From positions 1 to 24,042 of IMG/VR virus record IMGVR_UViG_3300020175_000053: a stretch of DNA of 24,042 nucleotides. The stretch is one strand, 5' to 3'. Below the pieces are notes generated by a model. It did no database searches and had not been told where the DNA came from. It saw nothing but the letters and a program-made list of their open reading frames with translations. This document shows positions 6,592 to 14,802 of this stretch, piece by piece. Each line of letters opens with the position of its first letter. Position 1 is the first letter of the stretch. The stretch is from a virus. Made by a program: the position numbers and the translations under genes.

Positions 6592-8175
6592 ATGCCTATC
6601 GTTAGCATTAGCAAAATTCAACATCGTTATGGTTTAAGTGACAATGGACCTAGTAATCCTGATACACTACAATTGTCAACTGCAGAGTTAGGTTGGGAAA
6701 TTAATACTAGAAAGCTGTTTATTGGCAACGGTCCTATCAGCGAAGGTGCACCAGAAATTGGTAATACCGAAGTGCTAACACAGCACAGTGATATACTAGA
6801 TATTAGTAGTGGCTATCAATACAAAGGCAAAGCTGCAGGATATACTGCAGTGACTGGCACAAGTGCAAGTAATCCCACTGTACGAACACTACAACGTAAG
6901 CTTGATGACTTTGCTAGTGTTAAAGATTTTGGTGCAGTAGGCGACGGTGATGCCGACGACACAGATGCTATTAATAGAGCATTTTATGAACTATTTGTTA
7001 GAAACAGTAATCCCGAAGTGCGTAGAAGTTTGTTTTTTCCAGCTGGTACATACTTGGTTACTGATACTATTAAAATTCCTTCATATGCAAAAGTATATGG
7101 CGAAGGAAAAAATTCAAGCATCATTAAACAAACTAGTGTAACTCCCGGAGTTGCACTTGCAGACAGTAAACAACAAATTGGAGCTAATATCGGCGGCGAC
7201 GGCGCTACCATTCCTTTTTTTATTGAAATTAATGATATTAGTTTTCAAAATACAACAGCAGGTACAGTATTAGATATTGCCAATAGCCAGAACTGTGTGT
7301 TTCGTCGATTAGGATTATCTGGTTCAAAAACTACTGCGCCTAGTGCAGTAGGTAGTAGCGAAACAACTATAACAATTTCAAGTACCGCTGTGAACAATAC
7401 CAAGAACATTGTTTTTGAGCAGTGCGACATATCCAATAATGTATTTGGTATTGTTGCCGACGATGAAATGCAAGGTGTACTGTTTAATGGTTGTTACTTT
7501 CATACTGTATTTAAAGGTGTAAAATTAGGCGAAACTGCTACTGGTACTGGGCCCAAGGGTTTAAAAATTACCAATGGGTTTTTTGACAACATTTATGATA
7601 CAGGCATTCATGTTTACGATATCTCGGGTGTTGTTAGTGCTTATAATTATTTTGCCGATGTTGGAAATGGGTTAAACGGCGCAGGAAATCCTATTGCTGA
7701 TACTATTATTTTTGATGGAGATGGAAACGCCAGTATAAATGATATTTTTGATAGAACTGATTCGGATGATGCAACTAATCCAAGAATTAATCTTAATGGT
7801 AAGTCAGTATATGCTATAAACAGTGCCGATGGTGTACACTACGGCTATCATAAAACTGAATCCGGTAAAGTAGTTACACTTAATGATAATACTTCTGTTG
7901 CAGCTAGTAGCACGATTACATTTAGTGCAACTGATGAAAAAGCAAATTTAATTTATTATACAGCATCTAGAGGCAGTAATGTAAGACAAGGTACAATGCG
8001 GATAACAGCTAGTAGTGAAGGTAGTACTGTAACCGATGAATTTAGCGACGATGGAACAGATATTGGACTAACATTTAGTGCAACTGTTGCAGCTGGTGTA
8101 ACAACACTAAATTATGTCACAACTTCCTCTGGCGATAATGTAACATTTAAATATAGAATTGAGCGTTTAACTTAA
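6592..8175 (+). CDS. Tailspike/tail fibre with pectate-lyase-type beta-helix
   Basis: A 527-aa receptor-binding or depolymerase-type tail protein. Residues 1-75 form the virion-anchoring head (MPIVSISKIQHRYGLSDNGP, then 'TAELGWEINTRKLFIGNGP'), a module common at the N-terminus of marine phage tail fibres. Residues 110-127 (VKDFGAVGDGDADDTDAI) are the signature opening of the Pectate_lyase_3 right-handed beta-helix. The helix continues with repeated short strands to about residue 400. Residues about 400-527 form a Ser/Thr-rich beta C-terminal domain, probably for trimerisation or receptor binding. It probably binds, and may cleave, host surface polysaccharide. It is transcribed from its own late promoter box. 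Confidence 0.88.
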   Translation: MPIVSISKIQHRYGLSDNGPSNPDTLQLSTAELGWEINTRKLFIGNGPISEGAPEIGNTEVLTQHSDILDISSGYQYKGKAAGYTAVTGTSASNPTVRTLQRKLDDFASVKDFGAVGDGDADDTDAINRAFYELFVRNSNPEVRRSLFFPAGTYLVTDTIKIPSYAKVYGEGKNSSIIKQTSVTPGVALADSKQQIGANIGGDGATIPFFIEINDISFQNTTAGTVLDIANSQNCVFRRLGLSGSKTTAPSAVGSSETTITISSTAVNNTKNIVFEQCDISNNVFGIVADDEMQGVLFNGCYFHTVFKGVKLGETATGTGPKGLKITNGFFDNIYDTGIHVYDISGVVSAYNYFADVGNGLNGAGNPIADTIIFDGDGNASINDIFDRTDSDDATNPRINLNGKSVYAINSADGVHYGYHKTESGKVVTLNDNTSVAASSTITFSATDEKANLIYYTASRGSNVRQGTMRITASSEGSTVTDEFSDDGTDIGLTFSATVAAGVTTLNYVTTSSGDNVTFKYRIERLT

Positions 8176-8176
8176 T

Positions 8177-8626
8177 ATGTGGTTTGATGAATCGCCGGAT
8201 GATCGTATTCTTTCATGGCGGTTATGGCGTGATGAATTAGAAAAAAATTCCTTAGACGAAGTAGTAGGGATAATAGCCAAGGACTGGTCTAAGGTTCCTG
8301 TCGTGATGCATTATCTTGCACCTGATCAGATATCTAACTGGCCGAACCCATGGCAATTAATCACTGATAATTTGTACTGTGATTTAAGTATTGCTTTAGG
8401 TATGTATTATAGTCTAGCATTACTAGACCACCCAAAAATAACAGATTTAAGATTACAAGTTTACAAAGTACCCGAAGGTTGGCTTAATTTATCATTGATA
8501 AACCAAGGGAAATATGTGCTTAATTACAATCACGGCAAAGTTGTAAATAACTCACAACTTAGCATAAGTCAAAAAAATTTAAGATTTGAATATTTAAATA
8601 TTGATCTATGTAGTAAATTTAAGTAA
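8177..8626 (+). CDS. Hypothetical phage protein, 149 aa
   Basis: A 149-aa protein beginning MWFDESPDDRILSWRLWRDE, starting 2 nt after the tailspike stop, so probably co-transcribed and co-translated with it. It contains 'VPVVMHYLAPDQISNWPNPW' and a hydrophobic helix 'LYCDLSIALGMYYSLALL'. Similar proteins sit next to tail genes in T4-like marine phages (recalled, unverified). It might assist tailspike assembly, but no chaperone motif is visible and the function is unknown. Confidence 0.7.
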   Translation: MWFDESPDDRILSWRLWRDELEKNSLDEVVGIIAKDWSKVPVVMHYLAPDQISNWPNPWQLITDNLYCDLSIALGMYYSLALLDHPKITDLRLQVYKVPEGWLNLSLINQGKYVLNYNHGKVVNNSQLSISQKNLRFEYLNIDLCSKFK

Positions 8627-8665
8627 ACTAAACACAACAATAAAGTATAAGCAAGGAAACATTCA

Positions 8666-10999
8666 ATGAGTAAAATTCTAGTCACTAAGCGAGATGGATC
8701 TCGCGAAGAGCTTAATATCGAAAAGCTACACAAGGTAGTTTTTGAAGCAACTGAAGGTGTTACTGGAGTTAGTCCGAGCGAAGTTGAAATTAAAAGTCAA
8801 ATTCAGTTTTACAATAATATTACCAGTAGTGAAATTCAAGAAACTTTAATTCGTGCTGCAGCTGAGCTTATTACTGAAGAAACTCCAAATTACCAATATG
8901 TAGCAGGCAGATTAATCAACTATCATTTGCGTAAGCAAGTATATAATCAATTTGTCCCAATACATGTTAAAGAACTAGTACAGCAAAATATCAATCTTGG
9001 CTACTATGATCCTGAACTCATTAACTACTACACAGACGAAGAATGGAATCGTATTGACAGTTTTATTAAACATGATCGTGACGAAACTCTTACTTATGTT
9101 GCAATGGAACAAATGCGTGGCAAGTATTTGGTACAAAACCGTGTCACAAAGCAAGTATACGAAACACCACAGATGTGTTATATTTTAATTGCAGCTACAC
9201 TGTTCCACAACGAACCAGTTGAAACTCGTTTACAAATCGTAAAGGAATATTATGATGCTATCAGTCTTCACGATATTAGTTTGCCTACTCCTGTTATGGC
9301 AGGTGTACGTACTCCACAGCGACAATTTTCTTCGTGTGTTCTTATTGAAGCTGATGATAGTCTTGATAGTATCAATGCCACTGTTAGTAGCGTTGTAAAG
9401 TATGTAAGCCAAAAAGCCGGTATTGGAATCGGCGCAGGCAGTATTCGTGCCATTAATTCACCTATTCGAAATGGTGATACAGCACATACTGGTGTGATTC
9501 CTTTTTATAGACTTTTCCAAAGTGCTGTAAAAAGTTGTAGCCAAGGTGGGGTCCGCGGAGGCGCAGCTACGTTGTATTATCCAGCATGGCATTTAGAAGT
9601 TGAAGATTTGCTAGTACTTAAAAACAATAAAGGCACTAACGAAACACGTATTCGTCAATTAGATTATGGTGTACAGTTTAATAAACTAATGTATGAACGT
9701 CTACTAACTGGCGGCAATATTACATTATTTTCGCCTAATGATGTTCCGGGCTTATACGAAGCTTTCTTTGCAGACCAGGACTTGTTTAAAGAACTATATG
9801 AACGTGCCGAACGAAATACTCGCATTAGAAAGAAAACAATTTCAGCAAAAGAACTGTTTAGTTCGTTTATGACTGAGCGCAAAGAAACAGGACGCATCTA
9901 TCTTCAAAACGTAGATCATGCTAACACACATAGTAGTTTTGATCAAAGCCTACATCCAATTCGCCAAAGGGGTTTGTGTGCAGAAATTGATCTACCAACA
10001 AAACCATTAAATGATTTTAATGATCCAGATGGGCGCATTGCACTATGTACGCTTAGTGCCGTTAACTGGGGAAACATCAAAACACCAGCAGACTTTGAAC
10101 GTCCGTGCAGACTAGCAATTCGAGGACTTGATGCACTACTGAGCTACCAAAACTACCCAGTTCTTGCTGCCAAAGAAAGTACTGAAGACTTCCGCCCGCT
10201 TGGTGTAGGTATTATCAACTTTGCCTATTGGCTAGCTAAAAATGATTTAAACTATACCAGTGATAATTCGCTCAACAAAGTAGATGAGTTTGCCGAAGCA
10301 TGGAGTTATTATTTAATACAAGCTAGTGCCGATTTAGCAGCCGAAAAAGGTGCTTGTAGACTCAGCGACGAAACAAAGTATGGACAAGGTATTGTACCAT
10401 GCGACACACGCAAAATAGAAGTTGATGAGCTAGTAAAACATAAAGAGCGCATGGACTGGAAAGGACTACGCAAACAACTGGCAATGACAGGCATTCGCAA
10501 TGCTACCACAATGGCACTTATGCCAAGTGAAACTAGTGCGCAAATTGCTAACGCTACCAATGGCATCGAGCCACCACGTAGTCTTATTAGTATTAAACAA
10601 AGCAAAGATGGTATTCTTAAACAAGTTGTTCCAGAGTATCGACGCTTAAAAAACAAGTACGAACTACTATGGGATCAACAGTCGCCGGAAGGTTATTTAA
10701 AAATTATGGCTGTTTTGCAAAAATGGATCGACCAAGGTATCAGTGTTAACACAAGTTATAACCCACAGTTTTTTGATGATGAAAAAATTCCAATGAGTGT
10801 TATGCTACAACATCTGGTTATGTTTTATAAATATGGCGGTAAACAATTGTACTACTTCAATACATTTGATGGCGCAGGCGAAGTAGATGTTGACAAGATG
10901 CAACAGGGCATGTTAAACTCTAATACTAACGACAAGACAATTGACGATTTCGAAACACAAGCAGAATACGACGACTATTGCGAAAGTTGCGTAATTTAA
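8666..10999 (+). CDS. nrdA: Class Ia ribonucleoside-diphosphate reductase, alpha subunit
   Basis: A full-length (777 aa) class Ia RNR large subunit that converts NDPs to dNDPs. The N-terminal ATP-cone is present (VTKRDGSREELNIEKLHKVV). Catalytic cysteines are C224 (FSSCVLIE), C438 (GLCAEIDLPTKP) and C461 (ALCTLSA), with E440 and the radical-transfer tyrosine pair in 'QLYYFNTFDG'. The C-terminal tail ends CESCVI, the thiol pair that re-reduces the active site. The residue equivalent to E. coli N437 is Gly436: the usual SNLC reads RGLC here, which is unusual. AAGGAAA precedes the ATG. It is first in the operon nrdA-nrdB-glutaredoxin. Confidence 0.97.
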   Translation: MSKILVTKRDGSREELNIEKLHKVVFEATEGVTGVSPSEVEIKSQIQFYNNITSSEIQETLIRAAAELITEETPNYQYVAGRLINYHLRKQVYNQFVPIHVKELVQQNINLGYYDPELINYYTDEEWNRIDSFIKHDRDETLTYVAMEQMRGKYLVQNRVTKQVYETPQMCYILIAATLFHNEPVETRLQIVKEYYDAISLHDISLPTPVMAGVRTPQRQFSSCVLIEADDSLDSINATVSSVVKYVSQKAGIGIGAGSIRAINSPIRNGDTAHTGVIPFYRLFQSAVKSCSQGGVRGGAATLYYPAWHLEVEDLLVLKNNKGTNETRIRQLDYGVQFNKLMYERLLTGGNITLFSPNDVPGLYEAFFADQDLFKELYERAERNTRIRKKTISAKELFSSFMTERKETGRIYLQNVDHANTHSSFDQSLHPIRQRGLCAEIDLPTKPLNDFNDPDGRIALCTLSAVNWGNIKTPADFERPCRLAIRGLDALLSYQNYPVLAAKESTEDFRPLGVGIINFAYWLAKNDLNYTSDNSLNKVDEFAEAWSYYLIQASADLAAEKGACRLSDETKYGQGIVPCDTRKIEVDELVKHKERMDWKGLRKQLAMTGIRNATTMALMPSETSAQIANATNGIEPPRSLISIKQSKDGILKQVVPEYRRLKNKYELLWDQQSPEGYLKIMAVLQKWIDQGISVNTSYNPQFFDDEKIPMSVMLQHLVMFYKYGGKQLYYFNTFDGAGEVDVDKMQQGMLNSNTNDKTIDDFETQAEYDDYCESCVI

Positions 11000-11015
11000 A
11001 AAGGAACATACATAC

Positions 11016-12143
11016 ATGAACGTTTTTGACGTTAACAATAAAGTAGATCACACTAAAGTAACAGCGTTCCTGGACCCTACTGGCGGTCCGACTATTCAAC
11101 GTTACGACACTATGAAGTATCCTAGCTTTGATAAATTTACAGATCAACAACTTGGTTTCTTTTGGAGACCAGAAGAAGTTGATGTATACCGTGATTCGAA
11201 AGACTTTAAAGCACTAACTGATCATGAGCAGCATATCTTTACATCAAATTTAAAACGTCAAATTCTATTGGATAGTGTACAAGGTCGTGCACCTGCAGAA
11301 AGCTTCGGTAACATTGTGAGTTTACCTGAACTTGAAAATTGGATTATTACTTGGACATTTAGTGAAACTATTCATAGTCGTAGTTACACACATATTATTC
11401 GCAATGTATACAGTAATCCAAGTGAGATCTTTGATGGTATGCTTGATATTCAAGAAATTGTAGATTGCGCTGATGACATTAGCAAGTATTACGATAAACT
11501 AATCGAACAGTCATATTGGTATAACTTGCTAGGCGAAGGCACACATACTGTTAACGGTAAGAAAGTTATTGTTGATTTATATGAGCTAAAGAAACTACTT
11601 TACCTGGCATTAATGAGTGTTAATATCCTCGAAGGTGTTCGTTTCTACGTTAGCTTTGCTTGTAGTTGGGCATTTGCTGAAGCAAAGAAAATGGAAGGCA
11701 ATGCTAAGATTATTAAGTTTATTGCTCGCGACGAAAATCTACACCTGGGCAGTACACAATTATTACTTAAAACTCTTCCTAAAGACGATCCAGACTTTAT
11801 TAAAATTGCAGAAGAAACAAAAGAAGAGTGTATCCAAATGTTTGTTGATGCCGTAGATCAAGAAAAAGCATGGGCGCATTACTTGTTCAAAGACGGTTCA
11901 ATGATTGGCCTAAACGAACAGTTGTTGGGCGACTATATTGAATATATTGCCAGCCGGCGTATGGAAAAAGTTGGTTTGTCTAAACTTTACAAAGTATCGC
12001 AAAATCCACTGCCGTGGACACAGAAATGGATTTCTGGAGCCGATGTTCAAGTTGCTCCGCAAGAAACTGAAATCACAAGCTATGTAAGTGGCGGTACCAA
12101 GCAAGATGTTAGCGAGGATACATTTAAAGGATTGAGTTTATGA
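11016..12143 (+). CDS. nrdB: Class Ia ribonucleotide reductase, beta subunit
   Basis: A 375-aa radical-generating small subunit. All diiron ligands and the radical tyrosine can be placed: D86 (LLDSVQGR), E117 and H120 (FSETIHSR), Y124 (SRSYTHIIRN), E206 (NILEGVRF), and E240 and H243 (IARDENLHL). Two iron atoms and a stable tyrosyl radical are therefore expected, as in E. coli NrdB. The C-terminus (EDTFKGLSL) is the peptide that docks on NrdA. AAAAAGGAAC lies upstream of the ATG, 16 nt after nrdA. The TGA overlaps the glutaredoxin ATG (12140). Confidence 0.97.
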   Translation: MNVFDVNNKVDHTKVTAFLDPTGGPTIQRYDTMKYPSFDKFTDQQLGFFWRPEEVDVYRDSKDFKALTDHEQHIFTSNLKRQILLDSVQGRAPAESFGNIVSLPELENWIITWTFSETIHSRSYTHIIRNVYSNPSEIFDGMLDIQEIVDCADDISKYYDKLIEQSYWYNLLGEGTHTVNGKKVIVDLYELKKLLYLALMSVNILEGVRFYVSFACSWAFAEAKKMEGNAKIIKFIARDENLHLGSTQLLLKTLPKDDPDFIKIAEETKEECIQMFVDAVDQEKAWAHYLFKDGSMIGLNEQLLGDYIEYIASRRMEKVGLSKLYKVSQNPLPWTQKWISGADVQVAPQETEITSYVSGGTKQDVSEDTFKGLSL

Positions 12144-12391
12144 TTGAAATTTATGGAAAACCTGCATGTCCGTATTGTGATCGAGCAAAATTGATCTGTG
12201 AACAGCGTAGTTTGCCATACCAGTATTTTCAACTTGGTACAGACTTTACTCGCGACGAATTACTCGAAATGTTTCCAACAGCACGTACTTTTCCGCAGAT
12301 TAAAGTAAGTGGAAAACCAATCGGTGGGTCAGAACAGTTAAGTAGTTACTTAGAGGAAACAAGTTATAACGGAACAGGATATGCGTTGTAA
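12140..12391 (+). CDS. Glutaredoxin, likely RNR electron donor
   Basis: An 83-aa glutaredoxin with the redox motif CPYC (C10, C13). The cis-proline segment is TFPQI, followed by the GSH-binding 'GKPIGGSEQL'. The size and fold are those of a classical small dithiol glutaredoxin. It is coupled to nrdB by ATGA, which fits a role in reducing the C-terminal cysteines of NrdA. T4 encodes the analogous donor as nrdC. The 3' end overlaps the next micro-gene as TAATG. Confidence 0.95.
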   Translation: MIEIYGKPACPYCDRAKLICEQRSLPYQYFQLGTDFTRDELLEMFPTARTFPQIKVSGKPIGGSEQLSSYLEETSYNGTGYAL

Positions 12392-12480
12392 TGGCATTAC
12401 GTAAGCCACGGGCAACCAAAACTAAAATGAAAGCTGCTGCTAAAAAAGCAACTAAAATTGGCAAAAAGAGAAAAAAATGA
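12391..12480 (+). CDS. 29-aa very basic micro-protein
   Basis: ATG 12391 overlaps the glutaredoxin stop (TAATG) and its own TGA overlaps the next start (ATGA at 12477), so this 29-codon frame is coupled on both sides. It encodes 11 Lys and 3 Arg with Ala/Thr spacers, starting MALRKPRATKTK and ending KIGKKRKK. The composition resembles histone-H1-like or nucleic-acid-binding tails. No acidic residues are present. Double coupling argues for real translation; the function is unknown and binding to DNA or RNA is inferred from charge. Confidence 0.6.
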   Translation: MALRKPRATKTKMKAAAKKATKIGKKRKK

Positions 12481-12788
12481 TCATTGAACAACCTATCAAA
12501 GAAAATACAACAGTAACAATTAAAACCACCAGCGGTGATGAAGTTGTTGCTCGTTATGTTAGCGAAGACAATAATACCATCACTATAACTAAACCATTAG
12601 CACTAGTTGCATCGCAACAAGGCATGGGATTAGCACCGTTTGCTTTTACAGTGCCTCTAGATGGCAAACTTAAAATATATAAAAGTGCTGTGATTTTTAT
12701 GGCAAAAACAGAAGACCAAATGGCAAGTCAATACATGACAAGTACCAGTGGCATTGCAACACCAAACTCATCATCGTTTAAAATTTAA
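12477..12788 (+). CDS. Small beta-rich protein, 103 aa (Sm/SH3-like barrel possible)
   Basis: A 103-aa protein whose first 75 residues alternate in strand-like fashion: 'TTVTIKTTSGDEVVARYVSE', then 'NTITITKPLALV', 'FAFTVPLDGKLKIYKSAVIF'. The order of short strands with a central G-D turn resembles Sm/Hfq- or SH3-like barrels. The C-terminal 25 residues are Ser/Thr-rich and probably flexible. No enzyme motif is visible. It is coupled to the Lys-rich micro-gene upstream. Comparable small proteins occur in T4-like marine phages (recalled). The fold call is tentative. Confidence 0.65.
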   Translation: MIIEQPIKENTTVTIKTTSGDEVVARYVSEDNNTITITKPLALVASQQGMGLAPFAFTVPLDGKLKIYKSAVIFMAKTEDQMASQYMTSTSGIATPNSSSFKI

Positions 12789-12794
12789 AGTATT

Positions 12795-12878
12795 ATGGAA
12801 CATCAAGAACGTTATCACGATTACATTTTACGAAAAACAAGAGAAGATAGAGAAGCCAAAGAAGATGACAAAAAGTAG
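12795..12878 (+). CDS. 27-aa charged micro-protein
   Basis: ATG 12795, 6 nt after the preceding stop, opens 27 codons encoding an alternating Glu/Lys/Arg/Asp helix (MEHQERYHDYILRKTRED...). No clear Shine-Dalgarno is present. Its stop lies inside the first arm of the terminator at 12871. It may be a real last gene of the operon or a chance frame. Confidence 0.4.
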   Translation: MEHQERYHDYILRKTREDREAKEDDKK

Positions 12879-12897
12879 CCCTTAGGGCTACTTTTTT
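12871..12897. terminator. Bidirectional rho-independent terminator
   Basis: AAAAGTAGCCC-TTA-GGGCTACTTTT forms an 11-bp stem with a 3-nt loop and T/A tracts on both sides, so it works on either strand. It separates the + strand nrd operon from the convergent - strand gene ending at 12904. Confidence 0.92.
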
Positions 12898-12903
12898 ATT
12901 TTG

Positions 12904-13542
12904 TTAAGCAGTTGGATACTGTGTCATTATTGTTAATGCAATTAACATGCTGTAGCGGTCCTTAGTTTTGCTTAAATTTCCGCCATCATGCCAAACATCA
13001 TTGTCGTTAACTTGCATCCATCCATCACCTAAATTAGTTGTACTCCTGGCATATTCTTTTTCGTCATTGTATGATCTAAAGAAATAAGTTGCTAGCTCTG
13101 GGTCATCTTGTGCGTTTAAACTAATGCCACCTGTGGCAGCTAGCAGCCTAAAATCAATGTGTCTGCCGCATTCAAAGCTTGGTTTATCTTCTGTAAACTC
13201 TCCATGGAAACTAGTATTTTTAATAAATGCATCCTTGGTCATGCCATAGTTGCCTCTAATGTTTGGGGATGTTTCAAACAAGTAATCAACTAAGTCGGCT
13301 TTGCTTTTTTCGAGATGAAAAAAGCTTTGCATTTCACGTAGCAGTTTGCTTTGTGGGTCTAGTATTTTAAAACGCAGCGGCCATATTTCATAACCAGTTG
13401 TGTTTGTTTCGCTAAACTTTCTCCATTTTTCATTTTTAAGTTCGCTTACTACTTCTTCGTGGCTGTAAGGAAAATTAAATTTTATACGGTAAAGTTGATG
13501 TTCTCGATGTTCAACTTCTAGACTGTAATTTTTATGATTCAT
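12904..13542 (-). CDS. 2OG-Fe(II)-oxygenase-like protein, 212 aa
   Basis: I chose the internal ATG at 13542 (MNHKNYSLEVEHREH); a longer frame to 13620 would run through the divergent gene's start and promoter. The C-terminal half carries the spacing of a 2-oxoglutarate/Fe(II) dioxygenase: H128-x-D130 (GRHIDFR), distal H185 (DVWHDGGN) and R196 (DRYSML) for 2OG. Position H to R is 11 residues and HxD to H is 55, both usual for the fold. The N-terminal 100 residues are not recognised. It is the only - strand gene. It has its own late-type box (13575-13582) and lies back-to-back with three radical SAM genes. The substrate is unknown. Confidence 0.72.
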   Translation of the reverse strand: MNHKNYSLEVEHREHQLYRIKFNFPYSHEEVVSELKNEKWRKFSETNTTGYEIWPLRFKILDPQSKLLREMQSFFHLEKSKADLVDYLFETSPNIRGNYGMTKDAFIKNTSFHGEFTEDKPSFECGRHIDFRLLAATGGISLNAQDDPELATYFFRSYNDEKEYARSTTNLGDGWMQVNDNDVWHDGGNLSKTKDRYSMLIALTIMTQYPTA

Positions 13543-13554
13543 AATAGTGCTTTC

Positions 13555-13562
13555 AATAAATA
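13555..13562 (+). promoter_or_regulatory. T4-type late promoter box (AATAAATA) for the radical SAM operon
   Basis: AATAAATA lies 25 nt before ATG 13588, in the 45-nt gap between divergent genes. A TATAAT (13567-13572) follows immediately. Confidence 0.55.
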
Positions 13563-13574
13563 CTGTTATAATGA

Positions 13575-13582
13575 TATTTATG
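13575..13582 (-). promoter_or_regulatory. T4-type late promoter box (CATAAATA) for the 2OG-oxygenase-like gene
   Basis: Read on the - strand the sequence is CATAAATA, 32 nt before the gene's ATG at 13542. It faces the + strand box only 12 nt away, so the two divergent units could be switched on together as late genes. Confidence 0.5.
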
Positions 13583-13587
13583 AACCA

Positions 13588-14802
13588 ATGAAAAACAATA
13601 CATGCATATTGGCAGAACAAGGGCTACATTTGCACAACAGCGGAAGATGCAACAGTTGTAGCGATAGTATAGCATACTGGACCGATGAACAAAACAATCC
13701 AATGGATCTAACTACACATTCTTTGGAACAAATTTGGAACAGCAAAAGCCGGCAGGATCTTGTTGCAGATCTTCGCAACGGTGTCGATAATCCAAGTTGC
13801 GAAAAGTGTTGGCAAAAAGAACGTGTGGGTATAGAAAGCAAAAGACAGATTAGTAACAGACAATGGCAACTAAGTGATAAACAGACACCGCAATATATTG
13901 ATTTAAAGTGGGGTAATGTTTGTAACTTAAAATGCCGGCACTGTAACCCTTGGACCAGCAGTAAGTGGTTAAAAGAATGGTACGCTGTAGAAAGAGATGG
14001 TGTACAAGATTATAGCGATTATGTTGCAGAATTTCAATCTACACAAAAAAGTTATCACCCAGACAACAAAGAAAACTTTCACAATACATTTAATCAATGG
14101 TTTGCTAACAGCACAAACATAATGCTGTATGGCGGCGAGGGTATGTATGTCAAGGATGTACAGCGTATGTTTAATTATGCGGTAGAAAACGGTAATAGCA
14201 AAAATATCGATGTTTACATCAATACCAATGGTACAATATACAGCGAAGAATGGATTGAGTTACTGGGGAATTTTCGCAGTGTAAGAATGGCATTTAGTAT
14301 TGACGGTGTTGGAGATAGTTTCGATTACATAAGGCACGGTGCCGATTGGAATACAGTTGTAAAAAACTTTAATCGATATAAACAAATAGAAAATATACAG
14401 GTAGATATTGTTGCTACTATTTTTACATTAAATGTTTACAATTGTGTCGATATGCTGTATAATATAAACAAGAGTATGAAAATGCCAATGGTTAATTTTG
14501 TATATGGCCCTGAATGGTGGGATATACGAGTACTACCAACAGATGTAAAACAACAAATATATAGCAAGAATAAACACGACTTAATGGCAAAACAATCTTC
14601 AATGTCGGAACATACGTTTGAAGTGTTACAGGAACAAGTTGACCAAATACAAAAGTTTTTGCTCGATGATGTAGATAATTCGTCAGCTAAGTATAAAGTA
14701 ATGAAGAACTGGGTTAAGTCTATAGATCAAAGTCGCAATGAAAACTTTAAAGATGGTTTTCCAGAATATAATAATTTAATTAAGGTATACAATGACTATT
14801 AA
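13588..14802 (+). CDS. Radical SAM protein 1 (twitch/SPASM-like), 404 aa
   Basis: The radical SAM CxxxCxxC motif is C112-C116-C119 (GNVCNLKCRHC), followed by a GGE motif (LYGGEGMY) and later core strands ('VYINTNGTIY', 'MAFSIDGVGDSFDYIRHG'). N-terminal to it lies an auxiliary cysteine region, C6, C21, C24, C71 and C74 (SGRCNSC ... PSCEKCW), of the twitch/SPASM type that usually binds a second iron-sulfur cluster. It begins at ATG 13588; a longer frame from 13534 would include the promoter. Phage proteins annotated as twitch-domain radical SAM are known but their substrates are not. The last 11 nt overlap the next gene. Confidence 0.88.
   Translation: MKNNTCILAEQGLHLHNSGRCNSCSDSIAYWTDEQNNPMDLTTHSLEQIWNSKSRQDLVADLRNGVDNPSCEKCWQKERVGIESKRQISNRQWQLSDKQTPQYIDLKWGNVCNLKCRHCNPWTSSKWLKEWYAVERDGVQDYSDYVAEFQSTQKSYHPDNKENFHNTFNQWFANSTNIMLYGGEGMYVKDVQRMFNYAVENGNSKNIDVYINTNGTIYSEEWIELLGNFRSVRMAFSIDGVGDSFDYIRHGADWNTVVKNFNRYKQIENIQVDIVATIFTLNVYNCVDMLYNINKSMKMPMVNFVYGPEWWDIRVLPTDVKQQIYSKNKHDLMAKQSSMSEHTFEVLQEQVDQIQKFLLDDVDNSSAKYKVMKNWVKSIDQSRNENFKDGFPEYNNLIKVYNDY

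Noticed and set aside
13534-13587. Upstream extension of the first radical SAM gene
   Set aside because: It would overlap the divergent gene's start and both late boxes; the internal ATG gives the usual N-terminus starting just before the first cysteine.
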